NCBI GenBank assembly: GCA_002762735.1
Contig: PCVV01000007.1
Location: 1 to 19,526, forward strand
Direction: 5' to 3'
DNA from: Candidatus Pacearchaeota archaeon CG11_big_fil_rev_8_21_14_0_20_30_13
Lineage (GTDB): Archaea; Nanobdellota; Nanobdellia; Pacearchaeales; GW2011-AR1
DNA length: 19,526 bases
Part shown: piece by piece, positions 1 through 7,510 of the stretch
Position numbering within the stretch: position 1 is the stretch's first letter
Layout of the letters: each line of letters opens with the position of its first letter
Notes under the pieces: generated by a model
Databases searched by the model: none
What the model was told of the DNA's origin: nothing
What the model saw: the letters and a program-made list of their open reading frames with translations, nothing else
Position numbers and translations under genes: made by a program

Positions 1-136
1 TAGGTTTGATTTCTGCTTTAAAATACTTTACCATTTTTTTAATTGCTTCCTGTTTCGTATTTAGATTGTTTACTAATTTGTAAATCTCTACAATTCTGTC
101 TTCTTCCTCGCTCAAGTCTATTTGTATTTTCGTCAT
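1..136 (-). CDS. Partial ribbon-helix-helix-like small DNA-binding protein (N-terminus)
   Basis: An open frame starts at the ATG at 136 and runs off the left edge without a stop, giving 45 residues. The start is a short beta-strand-like stretch (MTKIQIDLSEEED) followed by two predicted helices (RIVEIYKLVNNL, then TKQEAIKKMVKYF), the order seen in CopG/Arc-type ribbon-helix-helix repressors and antitoxins. A second ATG at 143 is out of frame and soon stops. A nearly perfect inverted repeat lies just upstream at 153-175 and overlaps a TATA-like stretch, as expected for an autoregulated RHH gene. Whether a toxin partner follows lies outside the window. The family assignment rests on pattern only; a short non-RHH helical protein is possible. 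Confidence 0.6.
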   Translation of the reverse strand, partial: MTKIQIDLSEEEDRIVEIYKLVNNLNTKQEAIKKMVKYFKAEIKP

Positions 137-152
137 TTTTCATTTTGTAACT

Positions 153-175
153 CCATGTATTATGGTAATATATGG
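153..175. promoter_or_regulatory. Imperfect palindrome, putative operator of the left-edge RHH-like gene
   Basis: Left arm CCATGTATTA and right arm TAATATATGG pair at 9 of 10 positions around a 3-nt centre. The site lies 17-39 nt upstream of the ATG at 136 (minus strand) and includes an AT-rich TATA-like stretch. Binding here would block the promoter. The role as an operator is inferred from position and symmetry. Confidence 0.45.
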
Positions 176-437
176 TATTATTTAAACCTTTCGGTTCTCG
201 TTCAGCCCAAAAATTAAATGAAAAATTTGGGCATAACGAAGTGAAACCTTTTACCCTTTGTTATGCAAAGTGCGAAGTATTTTGTTGCCTTTCTCGTCGG
301 TCGGATAAAAGAAGTTTTTCTATTTTGTCGAAGACAAAAGCTATTTGTCCGAAGGACTGCGGGCTTTTCTCTCGTATCTTTGGTGGGCAAAAAATGAAAT
401 TTTAAATTTGGTCTGCTTTACCAGTGCTTGGAAAAAT
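176..437. other. Non-coding region with several inverted repeats
   Basis: No convincing gene is seen here. The stretch has more G+C than its surroundings and several short perfect or near-perfect hairpins: GCCCAAA (205-211) with TTTGGGC (226-232); an 11-bp repeat at 231-241 and 256-266 with one mismatch; a 7-bp stem at 323-329/333-339 closed by GAA; and a 4-bp stem at 347-350/354-357, also closed by GAA. On the minus strand the last two have UUC loops. It could be a small structured RNA, a decayed mobile element, or the 3' region of the minus-strand operon ending at 438. No tRNA or known archaeal RNA motif was recognised. Confidence 0.4.
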
Positions 438-986
438 TTATTTTAATTCATTAAGAATTTCGGGAATTCTTTCAACTTCTTCGAAGTGACCCTCATCTTT
501 TTTTATGATTATTTTTCCCCCTAACCCTACTTCAAATTTTTTCCATTCCTTTGGTGAAACGAACTGATCATTAGTGGAAAAAATGCAAGTTATATTTCCA
601 GTATGATCAAGAACCCTTTCAAGTTCAATTTTATTACTAAGCCAAGGATGGGCAATTTTTAATTCTTCAGATTTAAGACCAATCAAATCCAACCACGGAG
701 CAACAAAAACACAACCACCTACCTTGAGATGTTTATAACTTTTTTCTAAAAACCTCATAATCGTTTGACATCCAATACTATGACCTACAAAAAACGTTTT
801 TTCATCAAGATTCTTGATGTTTTCTTCTAAATAACCAACCCAATCTTCAATTTTTGGTTCTTTAGTGTTTGGCATATCAAAAGCATGAACCTCAAATCCT
901 TTTTCTTTTAACTCCGCCTCAAGCCATTTAATCCAAGGCATGTTTGAATCAAAACCCCATCCATGAAGAATGTAAACTGTTTTCAT
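438..986 (-). CDS. RBBP9/YdeN-like alpha/beta serine hydrolase
   Basis: Small alpha/beta-hydrolase of the RBBP9/YdeN type, cytosolic, substrate unknown. With the ATG at 986 it is 182 aa, the usual size. Residues 1-11 (MKTVYILHGWG) carry the oxyanion-region HGWG motif. The nucleophile elbow GHSIG puts the serine at about 70; Asp140 (STNDQFV) and His167 (EGHF) complete the triad. The frame stays open upstream to TTG 1040 with further ATGs at 1004 and 995. Start 986 is preferred because it begins directly at the first beta strand, as in relatives, and avoids overlap with the reductase; 1004 (188 aa) is the main alternative. It follows the flavin reductase gene by 37 nt and is probably co-transcribed with it. 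Confidence 0.85.
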   Translation of the reverse strand: MKTVYILHGWGFDSNMPWIKWLEAELKEKGFEVHAFDMPNTKEPKIEDWVGYLEENIKNLDEKTFFVGHSIGCQTIMRFLEKSYKHLKVGGCVFVAPWLDLIGLKSEELKIAHPWLSNKIELERVLDHTGNITCIFSTNDQFVSPKEWKKFEVGLGGKIIIKKDEGHFEEVERIPEILNELK

Positions 987-1023
987 ATGTTCCATTAAAA
1001 CCATTTCAAAGTTTTTAAAGCCT

Positions 1024-1725
1024 TTAGTTATATCTTTCAAAGAAAATTTGATCTCTTGGGATGCCCATTTTTAGAAGTTTTTCTTTAACTCCTTCAACCA
1101 TCTCTTTTAGCCCACAAATGTAAAAATCTCCTTTGAAATCTTTTGGAACTATCTTTTCTAAAAAATCCTGAACATGTCCAATAAAAGGATAGTCTTTATT
1201 TATTGGCCTACTCAAAATGTTATGATACTCAAAGTTTTTATGAATCAACTTAAGATTTGCTAATTCATTTTCGCAACACAAACCAAATTCTGTCCGATAT
1301 CCCCTTAACAGGATTATTTTATTTTGAAAATTATTTTTTAAAAGATTAAGAATCATACTTCTAAATGGTGCAAATCCTGTTCCTGCACTTATGAACATTA
1401 ACTCATTTTTTTGATTTCTTAATACAAAAGAACCAAGTGGGCCTTTCATTTCAATTTTTTCATCTATCTTCATATCAAAAAGAACTCCTGAAGCAAAACC
1501 CTCTTTAACTTTCTTGAAACATATAGAAATAAACCCCTTTTCATGTGGACTTGAAAAGATAGAATAAGAACGCAAAATCCTCTTTCCTTCATTGTAAAAG
1601 GCTATAGTTACATACTGTCCAGCCTTAAATTCAAAATTTTCAGGAACTGAGAATTTCAAAATTTTTGTATCTTCATTAAGAAGCTTGCTTTCGATCAGCC
1701 TTGAAGTAAATCGTTCTCCATCCAT
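1024..1725 (-). CDS. Ferredoxin-NADP reductase-like FAD-binding oxidoreductase
   Basis: A 233-aa flavoprotein of the FNR superfamily, which transfers electrons between NAD(P)H and a partner such as ferredoxin through FAD. The N-terminal FAD-binding barrel (about 1-100) has the RSYS motif (52-55) and GPLG (95-98). The nucleotide-binding half has GTGFAP (115-120), a Cys-Gly pair (204-205, YICG) and ends in FERYN, with an aromatic residue near the C-terminus as is common in the family. There is no iron-sulfur cluster domain. A TATA-like box at 1747-1756 predicts a transcript starting at or next to the ATG. It is divergent from mre11 and leads a two-gene unit with the serine hydrolase. The electron partner cannot be told from sequence. 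Confidence 0.88.
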   Translation of the reverse strand: MDGERFTSRLIESKLLNEDTKILKFSVPENFEFKAGQYVTIAFYNEGKRILRSYSIFSSPHEKGFISICFKKVKEGFASGVLFDMKIDEKIEMKGPLGSFVLRNQKNELMFISAGTGFAPFRSMILNLLKNNFQNKIILLRGYRTEFGLCCENELANLKLIHKNFEYHNILSRPINKDYPFIGHVQDFLEKIVPKDFKGDFYICGLKEMVEGVKEKLLKMGIPRDQIFFERYN

Positions 1726-1746
1726 GATTTATAATAAAAAAAGACC

Positions 1747-1756
1747 TTTATATAAT
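1747..1756 (-). promoter_or_regulatory. TATA box of the reductase-hydrolase operon
   Basis: On the minus strand the sequence reads ATTATATAAA. Its centre is about 26 nt before the ATG at 1725, the normal archaeal TATA-to-start distance, so the mRNA is likely leaderless. Confidence 0.6.
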
Positions 1757-1770
1757 TTTATTCAATTATC

Positions 1771-1805
1771 TTTAAATACCTCTGACTTTTTGAAAATATG
1801 AGGAG
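1771..1805 (+). promoter_or_regulatory. Promoter and Shine-Dalgarno of mre11-rad50
   Basis: TTTAAATA at 1771-1778 is a TATA-like box. AGGAG at 1801-1805 lies 5 nt before the ATG at 1811 and fixes that start; an ATG at 1798 is out of frame. This operon therefore uses a short leader with an SD, unlike most neighbours. Confidence 0.55.
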
Positions 1806-1810
1806 AAAAA

Positions 1811-2974
1811 ATGGTGAATTTTGCGCACTTTGCTGATGTACATTTGGGAGGATGGAGACAGGGTCCAATGCAAGATTTAAATTTTATGGCTTTTCAAAAA
1901 GTAGTAAAAACTTGCATAGAAAGAAAGGTCGATTTTGTATTGATTGCAGGGGATTTATTTGATTCTGCTTATCCTCCAATTGAAATCTTAAAGGAAACCT
2001 TTGCAGAATTTAAAAAACTAAAAGATGCAAAAATTCCTGTTTTTATTATTGCTGGTTCTCACGATTATTCAATTTCTGGAAAAACCTTTTTGGATGTTCT
2101 TGAAAAAGCTGGATTCTGCAAAAATGTATTTGACGCCGAAAATAGAGGAGATGAAATTCGACTTTCCCCTGTGGTTCATAATGGAGTTGCAATTTATGGA
2201 TATCCAGGAAAAAAATCTGGATTAGAAGTCCCAGATATAAAAAAAATAAAATTAGAGGATGCCCCTGGAATGTTTAAAATTCTGATGTTACATACTACCC
2301 TGGATAAAGTTAGAGGAGTTTTGCCAATTGAATGTGTGGAAATGGATTCTCTTCCAGAAGCAAATTATTATGCTCTTGGGCACATACATGTTGACTTTAA
2401 ATATAAAAATTTAATTTATCCTGGTCCAGTATTTCCAAATAATTTTACTGAACTTGAAACTGTGGAAAACGGAAGCTTTTATATTATTGATACTGAACTT
2501 TTAGATCCCTTTGAAAAAATAGAAATAAAATTAAAAGAAATAGAAATTGTAGACTTGGAAATTAAAAAGTCCTCGGAAAATTACGAAAAAATAATTAATG
2601 AACTTCAAAAAAGAAACTTACTGGATAAAATTGTTCTCCTTAGAATTTCTGGTGAACTTGAAAATCAAAAAATATCCGACTTGAAATTGGAAAAAATTGA
2701 AAATTACTGTTTTGAAAACGGGGCTTATTTTTTCTTGAAAAATACCCATGACCTAAAAACAAGCGATATTGATTTTAATATGGAAGTAAAAAATAAAGAT
2801 AATCTTGAAGAAGAGGCAATAAAAATTTATTCTAAAGAAAATCCGTCCGAATTTAATAATTTAATTCCTCAACTAATGAATGTTCTTTCAATTGAAAAAC
2901 AGGAGGGAGAAACTATTGATTCTTTTAACACAAGACTTTTAGAAGATTCAAAAAAAGTTTTAAATATCCTATGA
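1811..2974 (+). CDS. mre11: DNA double-strand break repair nuclease Mre11
   Basis: Metallophosphoesterase subunit of the Mre11-Rad50 complex that processes DNA double-strand breaks; 387 aa. Phosphoesterase motifs in order: ADVHLGG (D9, H11), AGDLFD (D48), GSHD (82-85), LHTTLD (H161) and LGHIH (H191, H193), followed by a C-terminal region of about 170 residues expected to hold the capping domain and Rad50-binding helices. The third motif is usually GNHD; here the metal-binding Asn is Ser83 while the catalytic His84 is kept. The start is fixed by AGGAG 5 nt upstream. The stop overlaps the rad50 start in ATGA, so the two are translationally coupled. No herA or nurA is nearby. Confidence 0.93.
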   Translation: MVNFAHFADVHLGGWRQGPMQDLNFMAFQKVVKTCIERKVDFVLIAGDLFDSAYPPIEILKETFAEFKKLKDAKIPVFIIAGSHDYSISGKTFLDVLEKAGFCKNVFDAENRGDEIRLSPVVHNGVAIYGYPGKKSGLEVPDIKKIKLEDAPGMFKILMLHTTLDKVRGVLPIECVEMDSLPEANYYALGHIHVDFKYKNLIYPGPVFPNNFTELETVENGSFYIIDTELLDPFEKIEIKLKEIEIVDLEIKKSSENYEKIINELQKRNLLDKIVLLRISGELENQKISDLKLEKIENYCFENGAYFFLKNTHDLKTSDIDFNMEVKNKDNLEEEAIKIYSKENPSEFNNLIPQLMNVLSIEKQEGETIDSFNTRLLEDSKKVLNIL

Positions 2975-5016
2975 TTATAAAAAGAATCGTCTTAGATAAT
3001 ATTAGAAGTTATGAACATGAGGAAATAGAATTGAAGCCGGGTTCTACTCTCTTATCTGGAGATATTGGCTCTGGAAAAACTTCTATTCTTCTTGCAATTG
3101 AATTTGGACTCTTTGGATTACAACCAGGTCAGAGAGGATCTGCTCTTTTAAAAAATGGGAAAGATGAAGGAAGCGTTTCAATTGAGTTTGACATTGACGG
3201 GAAAAATGTCTTAATTGAAAGAAAACTAAAAAGAGGCAAAAATATTTCACAGGATTCCTCTTCAATTACCATTGATGGGGAAAAAGAAGAGATTTCTGTT
3301 AGTGAATTAAAACAAAAGGTTTTGGAAATTTTAAATTATCCTCAAGAATTCTCCAAAAAGCAAAATCTACTTTACAAATTTACAGTTTACACTCCTCAAG
3401 AAGAGATGAAAGCAATAATTCTTGAAGATTCTGAAGTTAGAATAAATACTTTGAGACATGTTTTTGGAATTGACAAATATAAGACAATCATAGAAAATGC
3501 TGGCGTCTTACGACTTAAACTCCGTGAAGAAAAAAGACTTCTGGAAGGAGTAACTTCTAATCTTGATGAAGATAAAAAAGAGATTTCTAAAAAAGAGGAA
3601 GAATTGGAAAAACTAAAAAAAAGCACAAAGGAATTTGAATCAAATCTTAATTTAAGTCTGAAAAAGAGGAAAGAGAAAGAGAAAGAGAAAGAAGAAATTT
3701 CTATTAAAATTGAAGAGAAGAATGAGATAAAACAAGAACTAGGAAAATCGAGGATGCTTGCCCTTTCAAAAATGGAAAATGCTTCGAATAATGAAAAAAG
3801 ATTAAAAGAAGTAAAAAAGGAGATTGAAAATTTTAATTTGATAAATGTTAACGAAAAGAAAATTGGAGATATCGAAAAAAATATTTTTGAAAATAAACAG
3901 GAAAGAGAAAAAATAGGAGAACTAAGCATAAAAATAAACTCTGAAATTGAAATTTTAAAAACTAAAATCGAAGAACATAGCAAACTCCATAATACAATGT
4001 CTGATCTAAAAGTCTGCCCAACATGTCAACAGGATGTTGATGCGGTCTATCGGGCAAATATTTTAAACAAGACCTACAACGAAATTTCTCATTCTAAGAA
4101 CCGAATTGAAGAACTCACAATCCAAAGAAATGAAAATATTAAAAAATTCAAAGAGATCGATGTTAAAATATTTTCTTCTGAAAAAGAATTGACCGATTTA
4201 AAGATTTTAAAAATGAAATATGAAGGGATAATTGAAAAAGAAAAGCTCCTCCAAGAGCTTGAAAGAGAAAATCTTTCTCTAAAAAAAGATTTAATTTTAC
4301 TTAACAAGCATATTAATAATTTAAATGATTCACTTTTCAAAATTTCTAAATTTGATATCTTATTTAATGAAAAAGAGAAAGAACTAAAAGAAGCTATGAG
4401 ACAAGAAAAAATTGCAGAGATTAAGCTTATGGAAGTTCGAAAAGTAATAGAAGTTTATTCTAAAACAATTTTAGAATTTAAAGAAAAAGTCAAAAAAATT
4501 GAAGAAATAAAGAAAAACCTTGATTATATAACTCAACTCGAAAATTGGCTCAGTAAAAAATTTGTTCCTGTTGTTACATTTTTAGAAAAGAATGTTATGG
4601 CCTCCTTGAAAAAAGAATTTTCTAAACTTTTCTCTGAATGGTTTCAGACTCTTGTTTCAGATAATTTTGTAGTCAGATTAACCGATGATTTCACTCCAAT
4701 AATTGAACAACAAGATTATGAATTAGATTATTCATATTTATCTGGAGGTGAAAGAACAGCGATTGCTCTTGCTTATAGACTTGCCTTAAACCAAGTTATC
4801 AATTCTTTGAGGAGTAAGATCAAAACTAGAGAATTGGTTATTCTTGATGAACCTACCGATGGATTCAGTGACCAACAGCTTGACAAAATGAGAGGTGTTC
4901 TCGAACAATTAAAAGTCAAACAATTAATTATTGTTTCGCATGAACAAAAAATTGAGAGCTTTGTTGAAAATGTAATCAAGTTCAAGAAGGATTATGGAAT
5001 TAGCCGAAAAGAATAA
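2971..5016 (+). CDS. rad50: DNA double-strand break repair ATPase Rad50
   Basis: SMC-like ATPase partner of Mre11, 681 aa, shorter than well-studied archaeal Rad50 (about 880) mainly through shorter coiled coils. Walker A is GDIGSGKTS (30-38). Two long Lys/Glu-rich coiled-coil arms flank the zinc hook CPTC (349-352), whose two cysteines let two Rad50 molecules join through one zinc ion. The C-terminal lobe has the ABC signature LSGGE (590-594), Walker B ending in LVILDE (622-627), a D-loop and a switch histidine in IIVSHE. The start overlaps the mre11 stop by 4 nt. The stop codon abuts the stop codon of the convergent M3 peptidase gene with no spacer. Confidence 0.95.
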   Translation: MIIKRIVLDNIRSYEHEEIELKPGSTLLSGDIGSGKTSILLAIEFGLFGLQPGQRGSALLKNGKDEGSVSIEFDIDGKNVLIERKLKRGKNISQDSSSITIDGEKEEISVSELKQKVLEILNYPQEFSKKQNLLYKFTVYTPQEEMKAIILEDSEVRINTLRHVFGIDKYKTIIENAGVLRLKLREEKRLLEGVTSNLDEDKKEISKKEEELEKLKKSTKEFESNLNLSLKKRKEKEKEKEEISIKIEEKNEIKQELGKSRMLALSKMENASNNEKRLKEVKKEIENFNLINVNEKKIGDIEKNIFENKQEREKIGELSIKINSEIEILKTKIEEHSKLHNTMSDLKVCPTCQQDVDAVYRANILNKTYNEISHSKNRIEELTIQRNENIKKFKEIDVKIFSSEKELTDLKILKMKYEGIIEKEKLLQELERENLSLKKDLILLNKHINNLNDSLFKISKFDILFNEKEKELKEAMRQEKIAEIKLMEVRKVIEVYSKTILEFKEKVKKIEEIKKNLDYITQLENWLSKKFVPVVTFLEKNVMASLKKEFSKLFSEWFQTLVSDNFVVRLTDDFTPIIEQQDYELDYSYLSGGERTAIALAYRLALNQVINSLRSKIKTRELVILDEPTDGFSDQQLDKMRGVLEQLKVKQLIIVSHEQKIESFVENVIKFKKDYGISRKE

Positions 5017-6783
5017 TTAAATCTTTCCTAATTTTTTTCCAAGAATTTTTATTTCTTTTAATTCTTGCTCTAATTCTGAAAGCCCTTCAAGGAAAAATTC
5101 TTTGCTAATTTCAATTCCTAACTCTTTAAAGATTTCCCTTGGTTTTTTACTTGTTCCCGTTGATAAAAAAACTTTTATCTTCTCAATAAATGAATTATCT
5201 TCATTATACTTTTTTTGCATCGCCTTAGAAATTAAAAGACCTGATGCATAAGAATAAACATAAAAATACATTCTTATATGTTCCCAGTAAATCCACCAAA
5301 GATGAGCATTTTGCATTTCGACTGATTCACCCATGTATTCCGACATATGTTTAACAAAAAGTTGCCCAATTTTTTCTTTTGAAAGATAGCCTTCTTTTCT
5401 GTAAATTTCATGCAATTCTAATTCAAAAAGATAAAGAGCTATTTGCCTTAAAATTGAAGAAATATCATCTTCAAGCTTCATTACTTTCAAGTAAAATCTT
5501 TCTTCTTCATTTAACTCATTAAAAACTTCTTTATAAACAAAATCCTCCATAAAAGTTGATGCAACCTCTGCAGTCGATTTTGAATTTTCGTAATAAAAAG
5601 GGCCTTCTTTTTTCATAAGAGTTCCATTTATAGCATGCCCCATCTCATGAGCAATTACTGCAACATCTCTTAATTTTCCAGCATGATTAAGAAGGACATA
5701 AACCGGATCGCGAAGTTTTGAATGAATACAAAAAGCTCCTCCATTCTTTCCAGCTTTAGGAAAAAAATCAATTTTACCCGAACCAAGCATATCATCAAAT
5801 ATTTTTAAGAATTCTTTATCTAAATTTGAAAAAACTGTCTTTACGATTTCTACTGCTTTTTCTGCATCAAAATTTTTATCTATTTTTTTTATTTCTGCAT
5901 TTCTTTCAAAGTATCCAAATTTTTTCTTTCCCATGAGCTTTGCTTTTAATGTGTAAAATTCTCTAGAGATTGAAAATTTCTCCTTAACTGCCTCTAAAAT
6001 TGCGTTTATGAATTCTAGATCTATTAAATCTTCTTTCATTCTTGATTCATCTGCTCTCCCAAAACCTCGCAATTCATCATTAATCTTTGCTTCTTCTAAA
6101 ACTGCATTAAGTTCAAATTCTGCTACATCTTCATATTTTTGAAGAATATCCTCAAATGATTCTTTAGCCGAAACCCTCACTTTTTTATTTTGAGACCTCA
6201 TTAAGTTTAGTAACTCTGGATAAACAAATTCTTTTTTTGTTCCATCTTCATCTAAACTTTTTCTTTTCTCTTTTGATAAAAGAGATTTTAACATATTTAC
6301 CCACATTTCATAAGAAGCACTTTGTTTTAGAGAAAGAATTTTTTCTTCTTTTTCTGAAAGAATGTATTTTGCATTTTCAAAGAAGTTCTCTAAAAAAGGT
6401 TTGTATTTTTCAAGGGTAGATCTGACCAAGAATTCTTTTCTTTTTTCCTCAGAAACTTTTGATAAGCTCACAGAAAAAAATAATATTTTATTTCCTTGAT
6501 CTTTTGAAAACTTGTCAATATCTAAATATCTTCTTCTTGTTTCAGTATCACTCTGATCAAGCTCTTGTTTTAACCAATAATATAAATGTTCACTTCCACC
6601 ACTTGAAAATTCTTCGGAAATTTTTTCTAGCTCATCTAAAGCTTCTTTTAACTTTTCTGGATTTTCAAGATATGACTGATCTTTTTCCCATTTATCCTTA
6701 AATTTGTCATGAAGAATTGTTGAAAATTCACGTTCGCCTTTAAAATTCCCTTCAAGAGAGCCTAAATCCCAGTCTGTTTTCAT
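5017..6783 (-). CDS. M3 family oligoendopeptidase (PepF/thimet-oligopeptidase-like)
   Basis: Zinc metallopeptidase of family M3, expected to degrade short peptides in the cytosol and so possibly to process proteasome products. The active site is HEMGH (His379, Glu380, His383) with the third zinc ligand Glu406 in the downstream TAEV segment; an N-terminal helical oligopeptidase domain precedes it. The frame is open to TTG at 6792, but ATG 6783 is chosen because a TATA-like box at 6805-6814 lies about 26 nt before it, giving 588 aa and a leaderless transcript. It is divergent from the proteasome beta gene, sharing a 76-bp intergenic region, and its stop touches that of rad50. Confidence 0.92.
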   Translation of the reverse strand: MKTDWDLGSLEGNFKGEREFSTILHDKFKDKWEKDQSYLENPEKLKEALDELEKISEEFSSGGSEHLYYWLKQELDQSDTETRRRYLDIDKFSKDQGNKILFFSVSLSKVSEEKRKEFLVRSTLEKYKPFLENFFENAKYILSEKEEKILSLKQSASYEMWVNMLKSLLSKEKRKSLDEDGTKKEFVYPELLNLMRSQNKKVRVSAKESFEDILQKYEDVAEFELNAVLEEAKINDELRGFGRADESRMKEDLIDLEFINAILEAVKEKFSISREFYTLKAKLMGKKKFGYFERNAEIKKIDKNFDAEKAVEIVKTVFSNLDKEFLKIFDDMLGSGKIDFFPKAGKNGGAFCIHSKLRDPVYVLLNHAGKLRDVAVIAHEMGHAINGTLMKKEGPFYYENSKSTAEVASTFMEDFVYKEVFNELNEEERFYLKVMKLEDDISSILRQIALYLFELELHEIYRKEGYLSKEKIGQLFVKHMSEYMGESVEMQNAHLWWIYWEHIRMYFYVYSYASGLLISKAMQKKYNEDNSFIEKIKVFLSTGTSKKPREIFKELGIEISKEFFLEGLSELEQELKEIKILGKKLGKI

Positions 6784-6804
6784 GAAAACCAAAAAACAGA
6801 AATC

Positions 6805-6814
6805 TTTATAAATT
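6805..6814 (-). promoter_or_regulatory. TATA box of the M3 peptidase gene
   Basis: AATTTATAAA on the minus strand, centred about 26 nt before ATG 6783. This decides the start against the TTG at 6792, which would be too close to the box. Confidence 0.55.
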
Positions 6815-6859
6815 ATTGGTTCCGTTTAAGATTGTAAATTCTAAATTTTTATTAGAAAG

Positions 6860-7483
6860 ATGGATACAAGAGATATTGTTAAAACAGGTACTACTATTTT
6901 AGGAATAGTTTGTAAAGACGGAGTTGTAATGGCTGGAGATAACCGTGCAACGATTGGAGGATCTTTAATCATGTCCAAAGATGAAAAAAAAGTTTATCCT
7001 CTAAATGATTACCTTGTTTTTTCTGGATGTGGTTCTGCAACCGAAATTCAAAAAGTTTCAAAGATTTTGACCGCAGAATTAAAATTAAAATTCCTTAAAT
7101 CGAAAAGCAGGCCTAGTGTAAGACAATCTGCCTCTTTACTTTCAAACGTACAAGTTTTACAAAGCGCGTTTATTTTGGCCGGATTTGATGAAGATGGATC
7201 GACTTCACTTTATGAAATTACTGGAGGGTTTTTAAAAAAAATTGAAGATTACACTGCAAGCGTTGGTTCTGGAATGCCTTATTCATTAGGATTTTTGGAA
7301 AGAGCTTGGAAACCGACATTAACTGTGAAAGAAGGCATTGAACTTGCAATTGAATCAATAAAAGCTTCCTCGGCAAGAGATGTTGGATCTGGAAATGGAA
7401 TTGATGTTTATACTTTAACAAAAGATGGGATTAAGAAAGTTATTTCTCAGAAAGTTGAAGAAATATACAAAAATAGAGAATAA
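6860..7483 (+). CDS. psmB: Proteasome beta subunit (catalytic)
   Basis: Catalytic subunit of the archaeal 20S proteasome, 207 aa. A 10-residue propeptide (MDTRDIVKTG) should be removed autocatalytically to expose the nucleophile threonine of TTILGIV. Counting from that Thr1, Asp17 (in GDNR) and Lys33 are both present, so the protein should be active. The N-terminal fold and the GSG and SARDVGSGNGIDV motifs near residues 130-175 are typical. It is one member of an alpha/beta pair; no alpha subunit is in the window. The upstream region (GTTTAAGATTG near 6824-6834) could serve as TATA box. The FttA gene starts 27 nt downstream. Confidence 0.95.
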   Translation: MDTRDIVKTGTTILGIVCKDGVVMAGDNRATIGGSLIMSKDEKKVYPLNDYLVFSGCGSATEIQKVSKILTAELKLKFLKSKSRPSVRQSASLLSNVQVLQSAFILAGFDEDGSTSLYEITGGFLKKIEDYTASVGSGMPYSLGFLERAWKPTLTVKEGIELAIESIKASSARDVGSGNGIDVYTLTKDGIKKVISQKVEEIYKNRE

Positions 7484-7510
7484 TTTTATTTAAAAATTTA
7501 TATTTAGAAA

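Noticed and set aside
172..405. A 77-codon plus-strand open frame in the left intergenic region
   Set aside because: Its translation has no domain-like pattern, the frame runs through the inverted repeats, and its ATG lies inside the palindrome of the opposite-strand gene. Best read as non-coding.
176..437. tRNA, SRP RNA or RNase P RNA in the left intergenic region
   Set aside because: No T-arm consensus, no SRP or RNase P signature stretches, and the stems are short and AT-rich.
987..1040. Extended N-terminus of the serine hydrolase from TTG 1040
   Set aside because: Would overlap the reductase gene and add 18 residues absent from the fold; ATGs at 986, 995 and 1004 are better.
3396..3983. 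A 195-codon minus-strand open frame inside rad50
   Set aside because: It is the antisense of the Lys/Glu-rich coiled coil and translates to Ser/Phe/Ile-rich low-complexity sequence, the usual shadow of such DNA.
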